Below are positions 53,979-63,458 of a stretch of DNA of 64,000 bases, in pieces. Every line of letters begins with the position of its first letter. Position 1 is the first letter of the stretch. The DNA lies in the NCBI GenBank assembly GCA_030919125.1, contig CP121470.1, positions 1,658,391 to 1,722,390 of the forward strand. Direction: 5' to 3'. The notes below the pieces were generated by a model. The model searched no databases. It saw only the letters and a list, made by a program, of their open reading frames with translations, and was not told where the DNA came from. The position numbers and the translations under genes are program-made. This DNA comes from Methanoregula sp. SKADARSKE-2 (GTDB lineage Archaea; Halobacteriota; Methanomicrobia; Methanomicrobiales; Methanospirillaceae).

Positions 53979-55336
53979 GGCTCCCTCCGGAAGAAGGCGC
54001 GCTCAAAGACCTTCGCCCGACCAGTGAAGAGCGGGCTCACATCTGTGACATCGGGCAGATTCTGCTCGATGAAATTGCAGAAAGCGGGAAAGCGGAGGGC
54101 ATGATTGTTGGCTCCATCGCCCGCCATACCTGGCTGCGGGGAGACAAGGATCTCGATGTGTTCATGCTCTTTAACCCGGGACTCTCCCGGGAAGAACTGG
54201 AGGATCAGGGCCTGGCCCTGGCACGGAAGGTTGCCGCGAAGTTTACCGATACCTTCCACGAAAAATATGCGGAACATCCGTACATCAATGCCATCATCGA
54301 GGGTGTTGATATCGATCTCGTGCCCTGTTATAAGGTGGAAAGCGCCGCACATATTCAGAGTGCTGTCGACCGGACACCATTCCATACCCGGTACATCACC
54401 GACAAGATCAACGGGCTGACCGATGACGTCCTTCTTCTCAAGCGGTTTGCAAAGACGGGAGGGATCTACGGGTCCGACCAGATGACCGAGGGGTTCTCAG
54501 GCTATCTCTGCGAGATCCTCATCCTGTATCATGGCGGCTTCAGACCGCTCCTTGAAGCTGCATCTGGGTGGAGGCCGCATCAGTTCATCGATCCCGAAGA
54601 GCATGGGGCAAAGAAGTTCGATGAGCCCCTGATTGTTATCGACCCGGTGGATCCAAAACGCAATGTCGCGGCTGCAGTCTCTCTTGATAAGTTTGCCGGG
54701 TTTGTCGAACTCGCCCGGGGGTATCTTGCAGAGCCGTCGGAATCCTTCTTCCGGCTTCGCGAACCGGAGTCAATAACCCGAAAGGAACTTGCCGCCCTGC
54801 TCGATCAGCGGGGAACATCGCTGTATGCCGTGACATTTGAGACGCCACCCTATATCGAGGAAGTTGTCGTTCCCCAGCTGAAGCGGAGCGTGCTTGCGCT
54901 GAGCGAACACCTCCGGCGGAACGGGTTTGTTCTCCATCATGCCCATTATGCGATGAAGCTGGACCGGTGCATGCTGCTCTTCGAGCTGCTGGTGGCCGAT
55001 CTCCCGAAGATCCGGCTTCATGCCGGCCCGCCGGTCTGGAACCGGCAGAACGCGGATAAGTTCCGGGAGAAGTACATCTCCGCGGGATCCGCCGGACCTT
55101 TTCTGACGGAGGGAAGGTACGAGGTCGAAGTCCCCCGGGAGTTCACCTCTGCAAGGGATATGTTTGCATCCCAGGAGCTCCTGAATGTCAGCCTGGGCAA
55201 ACATGTCCGGCAGTCACTTGAAAAGGGATGGAAGGTAGCGGAAGGTCCAGACTGCTGGCAGGAGCAGTTTTCCTCGTTTATCGCCACCTTTTTCTCCCGA
55301 TGCTCACCGCTCACGAGAATCCGGAGAAGATCGTAA
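53972..55336 (+). CDS. cca: CCA-adding tRNA nucleotidyltransferase, archaeal class I
   Basis: Cca adds CCA to tRNA 3' ends; the tRNA-Ser in this window lacks encoded CCA. The 454-residue product has the nucleotidyltransferase core VGSIARHTWLRGDKDLDVF (about residues 46-64; Asp 60 and Asp 62 as metal ligands) and the third carboxylate in GVDIDLVPCY. The remainder has the archaeal tail-body layout (FAKTGGIYGSDQMTEGFSGY). It overlaps thpR by 7 bases. Confidence 0.95.
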   Translation: MVRLPPEEGALKDLRPTSEERAHICDIGQILLDEIAESGKAEGMIVGSIARHTWLRGDKDLDVFMLFNPGLSREELEDQGLALARKVAAKFTDTFHEKYAEHPYINAIIEGVDIDLVPCYKVESAAHIQSAVDRTPFHTRYITDKINGLTDDVLLLKRFAKTGGIYGSDQMTEGFSGYLCEILILYHGGFRPLLEAASGWRPHQFIDPEEHGAKKFDEPLIVIDPVDPKRNVAAAVSLDKFAGFVELARGYLAEPSESFFRLREPESITRKELAALLDQRGTSLYAVTFETPPYIEEVVVPQLKRSVLALSEHLRRNGFVLHHAHYAMKLDRCMLLFELLVADLPKIRLHAGPPVWNRQNADKFREKYISAGSAGPFLTEGRYEVEVPREFTSARDMFASQELLNVSLGKHVRQSLEKGWKVAEGPDCWQEQFSSFIATFFSRCSPLTRIRRRS

Positions 55337-55395
55337 GTACTTGCGGGTTCAGGGCGGATTTCTTAAAAAAACGGGTGCGAAAAGAGATTGCTCTC

Positions 55396-56427
55396 TTACT
55401 TCTTCAACGTCTTCGCAATCTTCGCACCCGCCAGCTTCTCTACCGCCTTCAGATCAACCACACCTGATACGGAAAGGAGCTGGTGAGCCACGGCACTGTC
55501 CACAAATCCTTTCCCGGCATGAGACCTGACGATCAGCGTCGTGAACCCGGCCGGCATCCCGACCGAGCCTGCTGAGATATCTGCCATCACGGCGGTCAGG
55601 TCGGTGCAGAAATGACAGCCTTTCCGTATGTATTCCTCAAGCTCGGAGAGAGGGATGACGGTCGTGGTGTTGTCCTGTTTTAAGATCTCGAGCTTCCCCT
55701 TCACGTCAAGCTTTCGGATCTCCTGCGGCTCGATCTCGTAATGCAACCGAAGCTTGCCATGGATGAGGGCCTCATAGTCGAAGCTCTCGGTACAGAAAAG
55801 GCCGATAACAAGCCGGATCGCTTTCCCGTACGGCTTGAGGAGATCGTGTTCGTTCGTCCGCATCCGTCCAATGGCCTGAACCGCGCACGGGACCCCGACC
55901 ACCGCAACTTTTTTGTATTTCCGCTCAACGATCGCATGCTTCAGGGCTGCAAGGAGCGGGACCCACCAGCTGTACCGACTCCCCGCCTGCTGGACGAGAA
56001 GATCGGACTTCGTGATAACTGCGGATGATGGCCGGAGCGTCCACCGGTCCTCAGTCACGGTCACCACCGCATCAATAAGACCCTCGTCGAGTGCATTCTT
56101 CAGGATCGCGGTCACTGCCCCACCACTCTGCCGGTGAGGGATATCGAACTCTGCCTTTGCGGCATAGAGTGCAAGGTACTTCCCGATCGTCTCCGCAGGG
56201 TGCTCTTCGGTCCGCGGGCAGGCTGCATAGCATGCCCCGCAGCTCACCGAATCGGAGACCTGCTTGCAGTATCCCGTTGCGCTCGGGCACCCGATCATCT
56301 CGCCTTCAGCAAAAGAGAGGGAATCCCCCGGGCAGACTGCAACGCACGCCCCGCATCCCGAGCATCGGCCGGTGTCCCAGACCTCGCTTTTCAGATCAAG
56401 AAATGTTTTTGCTGCCATTATCATCAC
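55396..56427 (-). CDS. FrhB-like F420-binding subunit of glutamate synthase
   Basis: FrhB-family proteins carry FAD and exchange electrons with coenzyme F420. The 343-residue product has an N-terminal ferredoxin region with RCSGCGACVAVCPG (Cys 22, 25, 28, 32) and a second set CPSATGYC and CGACYAACP, then the FrhB domain: HRQSGGAVTAIL, VGVPCAVQAIGRM, IGLFCTESFDYEAL and GCHFCTDLTAVMADIS. Its start overlaps the preceding glutamate-synthase subunit gene by 4 bases (ATGA). The four genes form one operon, so this is most likely the electron-input module of an F420H2-dependent glutamate synthase. The function is inferred, not proven. Confidence 0.85.
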   Translation of the reverse strand: MMIMAAKTFLDLKSEVWDTGRCSGCGACVAVCPGDSLSFAEGEMIGCPSATGYCKQVSDSVSCGACYAACPRTEEHPAETIGKYLALYAAKAEFDIPHRQSGGAVTAILKNALDEGLIDAVVTVTEDRWTLRPSSAVITKSDLLVQQAGSRYSWWVPLLAALKHAIVERKYKKVAVVGVPCAVQAIGRMRTNEHDLLKPYGKAIRLVIGLFCTESFDYEALIHGKLRLHYEIEPQEIRKLDVKGKLEILKQDNTTTVIPLSELEEYIRKGCHFCTDLTAVMADISAGSVGMPAGFTTLIVRSHAGKGFVDSAVAHQLLSVSGVVDLKAVEKLAGAKIAKTLKK

Positions 56428-57173
56428 TCCCAGATATACTTGCTCGCAAACGGTCTCGCGCTGGCCGGTGCGATCCGGGTGAATTCGGATGCAAGGATCG
56501 GTGCAGGATCCATGCCAAACGCCTTTGCAAAATCCTCAATAACCGGTTTTATTGCGGCTTTCTGTTCAGCGGTCGCGGGTGTCTGTTTTGCGCCAACTCC
56601 GAGGAAGGATTCGTCAACCTCTCCCCGTACGTAGATCTCACCGCCATGGATACCGCTCCCGACACCGCGTTCTTCAACGGGTGCGAGGTCGTGCATCCCA
56701 AGAACGAGAAGGAGTCCTCCTGCCATGTATTCTCCGAGAAAAGCACGTGCGGCACCTCCCACGACAAGGATGGGACGTTTCTCCAGGTATTGTTTCATGT
56801 GGATGCCCCCCCGGTACCCGATATTGTCGCGGACATAGACCCTGCCCCCCCGCATGGAGTGAGCGACAGCATCACCGGCATTGCCGTGGATAACCAGCTT
56901 CCCGCTATCCATCGTGTTGCCGGGAGCGTGATCGGCGTTACCGTTCACGATGATGGTTGGCCCGCTCATGAACATCCCGAGATCGCCACCGGGAACTCCG
57001 TTAATGGTTATGGTGACGTCGTTTCCCCGGAGGCCGTCACCGATGAATCGCTGGCCGAGGACATTGTCGAGGTTAATCTCTTTTGCTCCCGAAGCAACCG
57101 CGGCGCGGATCATCTGGTTGAGCGGCGTGTAATGGATGCCTTGTGCATCTATGCGTACAGCGGTCATTTTCAC
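56424..57173 (-). CDS. Glutamate synthase GXGXG domain subunit (GltB3-type)
   Basis: The 249-residue product is the C-terminal GXGXG beta-helix domain of glutamate synthase as a free protein: GLRGNDVTITINGVPGGDLG, PGNTMDSGKLVIHGNAGDAV, GGRVYVRDNIGYRGG and GGEIYVRGEVDESFLG. In the bacterial enzyme this domain supports the channel between the amidotransferase and synthase sites. It overlaps both neighbours by 4 bases. Confidence 0.92.
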   Translation of the reverse strand: MKMTAVRIDAQGIHYTPLNQMIRAAVASGAKEINLDNVLGQRFIGDGLRGNDVTITINGVPGGDLGMFMSGPTIIVNGNADHAPGNTMDSGKLVIHGNAGDAVAHSMRGGRVYVRDNIGYRGGIHMKQYLEKRPILVVGGAARAFLGEYMAGGLLLVLGMHDLAPVEERGVGSGIHGGEIYVRGEVDESFLGVGAKQTPATAEQKAAIKPVIEDFAKAFGMDPAPILASEFTRIAPASARPFASKYIWE

Positions 57174-58681
57174 GCCCCCACAGATTTGACATCGAGAACT
57201 TTCAGGAGCCCTTCGTCAAGCATGTACCCCCGAAGCCGGTCCCGGTTCCCCCGCAGGCTTTCAATACTGTTGATACCTGCCGCTCCCATGAGCTCGGCGA
57301 GCTCATCGGTCCAGCCGTGAATCAGGTTTGCAACCTGGGCACCATTGACCTCAGGATCGAGCCGTTGGGTCAGTTCGGGTCTCTGCGTTGCGATACCCCA
57401 TGCGCAGACACCCCGGTTGCAGGTTCCGCAGACCCTGCAACCCATTGCAACGAGTGCAGAGGTTCCGATATACACGGCATCCGCACCGAGGCAGATGATC
57501 TTCGCGACATCCGCACTCTCCCGTATCCCTCCGCTCGCGATGATCGAGACCTCGTTCCTGATCCCCTGGGAACGGAGCTTCGCGTCGACCGCAGCGACTG
57601 CCGCTTCGACGGGCAGGCCTACATGGTCGCGGAACACCCGGGGCGCTGCACCCGTCCCGCCGCGGAACCCATCGATAACGACTGCGTCGGCGCCGGACCG
57701 GGCGATACCGGCGGCGATTGCCGCTGAGTTATGGACAGCTGCGATCTTGACAAAGACCGGTTTTTTCCACTCGGTCGCCTCTTTCAGCCCGCGGACGAGC
57801 TGCTTGAGATCCTCGATACTGTAAATATCGTGGTGAGGTGCCGGGCTGATAGCATCACTGCTGACCGGGATCATCCTGGTTACCGATACTTCCGAGTCTA
57901 CCTTTTCACCCGGGAGGTGCCCACCGATACCGGGTTTTGCCCCTTGACCGATCTTGATCTCGATCGCTGCCCCGCGTTCGAGATAGTTGATGTCAACGCC
58001 GAACCGGCCGGAGGCTACCTGTACAATGATCTGCTTCTGGTAGGGATAGAGCGACTTGTGGAGCCCGCCCTCACCAGTGCCCATGAATGTCCCCATCTTT
58101 GTGACGGCTTTTGCGAGGGCGAGCTGGGCATTGAGGCTGATCGCACCGTAACTCATATGCCCGATCATGATCGGGGTCTCGATTTGGAGATTCGGGGCAA
58201 GTTTTGTCTTGAGCTCGATCTCGCCATTCAGCATCTCATCGAGCCTCAGAAATGCGGGTTTCTTGCCAATATAGGTCCGGAGTTCCATCGGTTCCCGAAG
58301 GGGATCGATGGATGGGTTGGTGACCTGGCAGGCATCGAGGACCAGCCGGTCGAAAATGATCGGATAGGGAAGCACATTCCCCATGGCGGCAACGATGATC
58401 TTACCGGTCTTTGCCTGATTGAAGACCGCTTCCCGGACTTCCCGTGTCCAGACCGGGTGGCTCCGGTAATCGGTCGGTTTCTCGAGAATGTCGATTGCAT
58501 CGCGGGGGCAGAACGCGAGGCAGCGATGACATGCCACGCAGTTCCGGGTGTTGACCTTGATCGCACCATTCTCCATCCGGTAGACACCGTACGAGCAGTT
58601 CTCCGCGCACCGGCCGCACGCCATGCAGCGTTCGGGGTCGATGGTTACCCGGTACCTGACCGGGACACTGCCGATGCTCAT
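57170..58681 (-). CDS. Glutamate synthase, FMN/Fe-S synthase subunit (GltB2-type)
   Basis: This subunit reduces 2-iminoglutarate to glutamate on FMN. The 503-residue product has two N-terminal [4Fe-4S] motifs (RCMACGRCAENC, Cys 19, 22, 25, 29; NCVACHRCLAFCP), the synthase barrel with HMSYGAIS, GTGEGGLHKSLYP, QGAKPGIGGHLPGEKV and IDGFRGGTGAAPRVF, and the late Cys motif CRVCGTCNRGVCAWG for the 3Fe-4S cluster. The extra ferredoxin domain is the archaeal pattern and could take electrons from the FrhB-like subunit. It overlaps its neighbours by 4 bases. Confidence 0.94.
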   Translation of the reverse strand: MSIGSVPVRYRVTIDPERCMACGRCAENCSYGVYRMENGAIKVNTRNCVACHRCLAFCPRDAIDILEKPTDYRSHPVWTREVREAVFNQAKTGKIIVAAMGNVLPYPIIFDRLVLDACQVTNPSIDPLREPMELRTYIGKKPAFLRLDEMLNGEIELKTKLAPNLQIETPIMIGHMSYGAISLNAQLALAKAVTKMGTFMGTGEGGLHKSLYPYQKQIIVQVASGRFGVDINYLERGAAIEIKIGQGAKPGIGGHLPGEKVDSEVSVTRMIPVSSDAISPAPHHDIYSIEDLKQLVRGLKEATEWKKPVFVKIAAVHNSAAIAAGIARSGADAVVIDGFRGGTGAAPRVFRDHVGLPVEAAVAAVDAKLRSQGIRNEVSIIASGGIRESADVAKIICLGADAVYIGTSALVAMGCRVCGTCNRGVCAWGIATQRPELTQRLDPEVNGAQVANLIHGWTDELAELMGAAGINSIESLRGNRDRLRGYMLDEGLLKVLDVKSVGA

Positions 58682-59730
58682 GAATATACTCTCCCGATTA
58701 CCGGTTCACCGGCTTTTGGCATCGCTATCTTCTCCACATTCGGCTCCATCCGGTGGATAGCCGCTTCTTCGCTCGATATGTAGAGCCGGTCGCCATATTT
58801 TCCGGTAACAAGGGGGCGGAGTTTGATGCGGTCGGTGAATCCGACCAGGACATCCGAGTTCGCGACACAGATGGCAAAGGGACCATTCATGAGTGCGGAA
58901 CCATACGTGAGGCGGAGTGCCCGGAAGAGTTCCTGGTCTTTTGCCGGCATCTCGTCGATCTCTTCCCAGAATGGAGGGGCAAGGGCTTTTACCGCCATCC
59001 GTGGCGAGAGGCCGTGTTTCCGTACCAGGAGGTCGACAAGATAGGCAACAACCTCGGTGTCGGTGTACATCGTACACTTATATCCATAACTCTCGATATA
59101 GCGCTGGTTTGTCCCGTAGGAGGTGATCTCCCCGTTGTGGACAACGCTCCAGCCGAGAAGGTTGAAAGGATGCGCCCCACCCCACCATCCGGGGGTGTTC
59201 GTTGGATACCGGTTATGAGCAAGCCAGAGATATCCCTTGTAATCCTGGATCCGGTAGAAATCCGCTACATCTTCCGGCCAGCCCGCGGCTTTGAAGACCC
59301 CGAGGTTCTTCCCGGACGAGAAGATAAGTGCACCGTTTTTCTCCGAGTTCACTTTCATGACAAGGTAGGTTATGATATCCTCGTCAGGAGTCGTGCTCTT
59401 GGGCATCAGGCTTGTGTCGGGACGGAAAAAATATCGCCAGGGGGTGTGGACTTTCCGGATATTCGGCTGCTCGTAGGTTTTTATCTGTTCATCGTGGATG
59501 ATAGTTCCCCATTTTTCGAGAAGGTTCTCTAAGGGGGCCTTGTGTTCCCGGATATTGTCAAAAAAAACATGGAGCGCATAGTAGTCCTTATAATCAGGAT
59601 AGATCCCGTATGCAACGTACCCGGCGCCTTCCCCGGATCCCCGCTCATCCATCAGGGAGAGCGCTTCCTTGATTTTTGTGCCGTCCATCAACTGACGACG
59701 TTTATCGATAACACCAATTATACCGCACAT
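58678..59730 (-). CDS. Glutamate synthase glutaminase subunit (GltB1-type)
   Basis: This is the amidotransferase part that releases ammonia from glutamine. The 350-residue product starts MCGIIGVID with the nucleophile Cys2 and has AHNRYPTNTPG, VVHNGEITSYGTN and YTDTEVVAYLVDLL, all class II glutaminase signatures. It opens the operon GltB1-GltB2-GltB3-FrhB-like, divergent to glnA with 119 bases between. Confidence 0.93.
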   Translation of the reverse strand: MCGIIGVIDKRRQLMDGTKIKEALSLMDERGSGEGAGYVAYGIYPDYKDYYALHVFFDNIREHKAPLENLLEKWGTIIHDEQIKTYEQPNIRKVHTPWRYFFRPDTSLMPKSTTPDEDIITYLVMKVNSEKNGALIFSSGKNLGVFKAAGWPEDVADFYRIQDYKGYLWLAHNRYPTNTPGWWGGAHPFNLLGWSVVHNGEITSYGTNQRYIESYGYKCTMYTDTEVVAYLVDLLVRKHGLSPRMAVKALAPPFWEEIDEMPAKDQELFRALRLTYGSALMNGPFAICVANSDVLVGFTDRIKLRPLVTGKYGDRLYISSEEAAIHRMEPNVEKIAMPKAGEPVIGRVYS

Positions 59731-59809
59731 ATTATCACAGAGAACGATGATCTACTAGATTGCACATTTCTTCGGATTGGATGTAAGCATTCTCTCAATA
59801 ACGTTGGTA

Positions 59810-59823
59810 AAATAAATATAAAT
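59810..59823 (+). promoter_or_regulatory. TATA box of glnA
   Basis: AATAAATATAAATA ends 26 bases before ATG 59850. The transcript should begin near 59840-59848, inside the NrpR-type site. The same 119-base gap must hold the promoter of the divergent glutamate synthase operon. Confidence 0.6.
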
Positions 59824-59833
59824 ACGATTGGGA

Positions 59834-59847
59834 GGAACTTTTCTTCC
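59834..59847 (+). promoter_or_regulatory. NrpR-type operator of glnA (GGAA-N6-TTCC)
   Basis: The sequence GGAACTTTTCTTCC fits the methanogen NrpR consensus GGAA-N6-TTCC exactly. It lies between the TATA box and the ATG at 59850, where bound repressor would stop initiation under good nitrogen supply and release under 2-oxoglutarate. Confidence 0.75.
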
Positions 59848-59849
59848 AT

Positions 59850-61175
59850 ATGTCAGCTGAAGTAACGAAGATGCTCAAGAAAATTGAGTCTGACAAAGTC
59901 AAATTCATCCGTCTCCAGTTTACGGATATCCAGGGAATGCCAAAAAATGTTGCCATCCCCGTTATCCAGGCAGAGAAAGCGCTGACGGAAGGGATCTGGT
60001 TTGATGGCTCTTCGATCGAAGGTTTCGCACGGATTGAAGAGTCCGACATGATCCTCAAGCCGGATATGAATACCTATGCAGTCCTCCCATGGAGACCTCA
60101 GGAAGGGAAGGTCGCCCGGTTTATCTGTGACATCCAGACCTACGGGAACAAACCATTCGAGGGGGACCCCCGGTACATTCTCCGCAAGACCATGGCGGAG
60201 GCGGCAAAGTCAGGTTACACGTTCAACACCGGGCCGGAACTTGAGTTTTTCCTGTTCAAGATGTTTGACGGTGTCCCGACAACCGAATTCGAAGACCACG
60301 GCGCCTACTTCGATCTTGCACCGACAGATTCTGCTGAGGATGTCCGGCGCGATGTCGTGCTCGCATTGAGCGAGATGGGTTTTGAGATTGAAGCGTCCCA
60401 CCATGAAGTCGCTGACAGCCAGCACGAGATCGACTTCAAATACGGCGACGTCCTTACCACCGCAGACCGTGTTATCACCTTCAAGTTTGCAACCAAGTCG
60501 ATTGCCCTTCAGTATGGCCTCCACGCGAGTTTCATGGCAAAGCCGATCGCCGGCATCAACGGAAGCGGTATGCACACTCACGGTTCACTCTCGAAGAACG
60601 GGAAGAATGCCTTCTTCGATGCGAATGCAGAGTTACAGCTCTCCGATACCGCAATGTACTATATCGGGGGTATCCTCAAGCACGCAAAGGCAATCACCCG
60701 GGTAGCAAATCCGACCATCAACTCGTACAAACGACTTGTACCCGGTTACGAAGCACCCTGCTACTTGTCATGGAGCGCAGCGAACCGTTCAGCTCTCGTC
60801 CGCGTTCCCGCTGCCCGGGGTAACAGCACCCGTGCAGAGTTCCGGAGCCCTGACCCTATGTGCAACCCGTACCTCACCTTTGCCTGCATGCTCGCAGCGG
60901 GAATGGACGGCATCAAGAACAAGATCATGCCCCCGGAGAGCACCAACACGAACATCTACCACCTCGACGCAAAAGCACGGAAGAAGCTCCGGATCGAGAT
61001 GCTGCCCGCAAGCCTTTCAGAGGCCAATGCAGCGATGCTCAAAGACGATGTTATCTGCAGCACCGTTGGTGAGCATGTAGTATCGAACCTCACCCGGATT
61101 GCCGAGATCGAGTCAGATGCCTTCAGGCTCGCAGTTCACCCGTGGGAGCTTGACCGCTATCTGGCAACTTACTAA
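59850..61175 (+). CDS. glnA: Glutamine synthetase, type I
   Basis: GlnA makes glutamine from glutamate, ammonia and ATP. The 441-residue product has the type I landmarks: WFDGSSIEGFARIEESDM (about residues 50-67), ELEFFLFKM, NGSGMHTHGSL with the metal/ATP His, and the glutamate/ATP-binding RVPAARGNSTRAEFRSPDP. The adenylylation loop of the bacterial beta form is not present. Length and motifs fit GSI-alpha. It is controlled by the upstream NrpR-type site and ends with a T-run terminator. Confidence 0.96.
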   Translation: MSAEVTKMLKKIESDKVKFIRLQFTDIQGMPKNVAIPVIQAEKALTEGIWFDGSSIEGFARIEESDMILKPDMNTYAVLPWRPQEGKVARFICDIQTYGNKPFEGDPRYILRKTMAEAAKSGYTFNTGPELEFFLFKMFDGVPTTEFEDHGAYFDLAPTDSAEDVRRDVVLALSEMGFEIEASHHEVADSQHEIDFKYGDVLTTADRVITFKFATKSIALQYGLHASFMAKPIAGINGSGMHTHGSLSKNGKNAFFDANAELQLSDTAMYYIGGILKHAKAITRVANPTINSYKRLVPGYEAPCYLSWSAANRSALVRVPAARGNSTRAEFRSPDPMCNPYLTFACMLAAGMDGIKNKIMPPESTNTNIYHLDAKARKKLRIEMLPASLSEANAAMLKDDVICSTVGEHVVSNLTRIAEIESDAFRLAVHPWELDRYLATY

Positions 61176-61176
61176 C

Positions 61177-61183
61177 TTTTTTT
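61177..61183 (+). terminator. Oligo-T terminator after glnA
   Basis: Seven T follow directly after the TAA stop of glnA. Confidence 0.45.
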
Positions 61184-61331
61184 ATAAGTTCTCCCGCGTA
61201 GGAGTGCAGGAGATGCATCAATCCGCTACCTGGATTTCGCGAAGAGGGAGATGATCGGGGACCTTATGTGAAGAAAGCAATACTTCCGGTAATCAATCTC
61301 AGACCGGATTCCTGACAGGACCTCCATTCCC

Positions 61332-61345
61332 GGAAATATATTACC
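61332..61345 (+). promoter_or_regulatory. Imperfect NrpR-type site over the PII promoter
   Basis: GGAA-ATATAT-TACC differs from GGAA-N6-TTCC at one position and contains the TATA-like AAATATATTA (61334-61343). Repressor and TATA-binding protein would compete here. The predicted transcript start is about 61368. Confidence 0.5.
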
Positions 61346-61380
61346 GTCTTTTATGTCGAATCCAACAGAAGAGAATTCTC

Positions 61381-61799
<419 letters not shown>

Positions 61800-62266
61800 T
61801 CCGGACCCCGCATTTGGAGATATTTCCTGAGGATACCGTGCATCCGGTGTACTTTCGGGAGTGTTGAAAAACTCGGGAAAACCGCCGTATTTTATCCTAT
61901 CTCTTAACCGGATACCAAAAATTATTCAAAATCAGTAAATGCACGTAATCTCATCTCGATCTAAACTGAAATCGCGTTTTAAAAAGGGTGAACACTCATT
62001 CTGCCTATGGCCTCATCAATATCCATCAATATCTTCATCGGAGAGACGATGTTTACGGTGATCGACTATTTGAGGGAAGAAGTCGGTTCCTCCACCCTGA
62101 ACAATCCGACAGAGGTACTATGACTCGTCGCAGTTGGTATACTACAATCTTCCTGTTCCGGCTCTGATCCATCAGGAATAATGTAACCTGAGATCGGATT
62201 GTCGCTCCTCGTCCGTAAAATGCAGATTGTTATCTACTATAAAGAAAGAAAATTATTACTGCAATC
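61800..62266. other. Gap between PII gene and nuclease-like gene
   Basis: Nothing firm is present. A 38-residue frame (62007-62123, starting MASSISINIFIGETMFTVID) has a start codon but no recognisable family or ribosome site. The downstream A/T-rich tract may carry the promoter of the 62267 gene. Confidence 0.4.
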
Positions 62267-63415
62267 ATGATTTCGTGGCTGATCGAGAATTTCAGGAACT
62301 TTAAGCCTTCCGCGGCAATAGCGATCAACGCCACCCGGCACATGAACAAGATAGAACGCAGGAAACTCTTCTCACCCGATCTCGAACCCATGCGTACTGC
62401 GGAGGGTCGCTGGTTTGAGGCAATTGTCTATGAGATGTTCCTCGATATATCGAAAGAATCCGATTCGATCAAGTATCTTGCGATGAAAGGTGCGGATGCC
62501 CCAAGGCAGCGGGAAGACGTCAGGCGGGGACAAAACGGGCTTTTTTACTCGAAATACGGGGACATCACCATCAGGGGCAACGGTCAGGATCTCGCGGAAT
62601 TCGATATGCTTCTTGTCGATTCCGAGAACCATGTGACATTTGCAGAAGTGGTAACGTCACCTGCCGATTTACGGGAGTTCGAGCAGGAGATCGCCTACAA
62701 GAAAAAACTGCTCGGGTATCTTTATGGCCAGAAAATTACCCCGTTTCTTCTCATCTCATCGTTCGATCTTACCAACTATTCGGTGGTAAAACGCTTAATG
62801 AAAGATAAAACGAACGCAATTATCCACACCATCTCGTGCGAACAGATCAAATCACTGGTGAAACATTACCGGCCGAGGATTATTTACAACAACCCGGTAA
62901 ACCACCCGAAATTGATCCGGGCAACCGATATCAAGATGAAAAATCCGTTCGATTACAAACGATACCACGATGAAGTCCGTACCAGGATCTTTACTGATAT
63001 AGAAAAACGAGAACGAAAAAAATTTCCGGAGATAACCGATCCCACGGGAATGCTCGTCAAGAAAGTCCTCTACGGGGCTTTGCTCCCGCCGGCCATAAAA
63101 GCCCTTTGTGAGACCTATGGCCTCACGCTAAAAGGCAAACCCATCAGCTTTTTAGATTTCCCGAAATACTACTCAAAAGCCATTATTGCCACAGATCTTC
63201 CGGGCTATGAGCTGATTATTTACCTGCGATCAAAACAGAAGAAAGAGTATCACAAGATGATCCAGGCAAAGGACGGGCATTTCAAGTTCGAACGGCCCAC
63301 TCCGCCAAAAGTCGGCTTCTTTCTCTGGCTCGAAGCTATCCAGCCCACGCTTGGTACCCGGATAACCCTGGAAGTCCTGGAAAAATTCAGTATTGCAGGA
63401 CCACAAAAAAAATAA
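62267..63415 (+). CDS. Unknown protein with possible PD-(D/E)XK nuclease fold
   Basis: The 382-residue product is soluble and basic. Residues 45-150 resemble a PD-(D/E)XK core: a helix with EGRWFEAIVYEMF, then LAEFDMLLVD (Asp 113), TFAEVV (Glu 127) and a following helix EIAYKKKLLGYLYG, where Lys 145-147 could stand in for the missing motif Lys. This is a pattern guess; the middle position after Glu is Val. Residues 150-380 have no known match and include a hydrophobic segment (VLYGALLPPAIKALCE). No restriction or defence partner lies beside it. Confidence 0.6.
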   Translation: MISWLIENFRNFKPSAAIAINATRHMNKIERRKLFSPDLEPMRTAEGRWFEAIVYEMFLDISKESDSIKYLAMKGADAPRQREDVRRGQNGLFYSKYGDITIRGNGQDLAEFDMLLVDSENHVTFAEVVTSPADLREFEQEIAYKKKLLGYLYGQKITPFLLISSFDLTNYSVVKRLMKDKTNAIIHTISCEQIKSLVKHYRPRIIYNNPVNHPKLIRATDIKMKNPFDYKRYHDEVRTRIFTDIEKRERKKFPEITDPTGMLVKKVLYGALLPPAIKALCETYGLTLKGKPISFLDFPKYYSKAIIATDLPGYELIIYLRSKQKKEYHKMIQAKDGHFKFERPTPPKVGFFLWLEAIQPTLGTRITLEVLEKFSIAGPQKK

Positions 63416-63458
63416 TTGTTGCCGGGATCGGTACCGGCCGGATACGTTTCTCTCCCGG

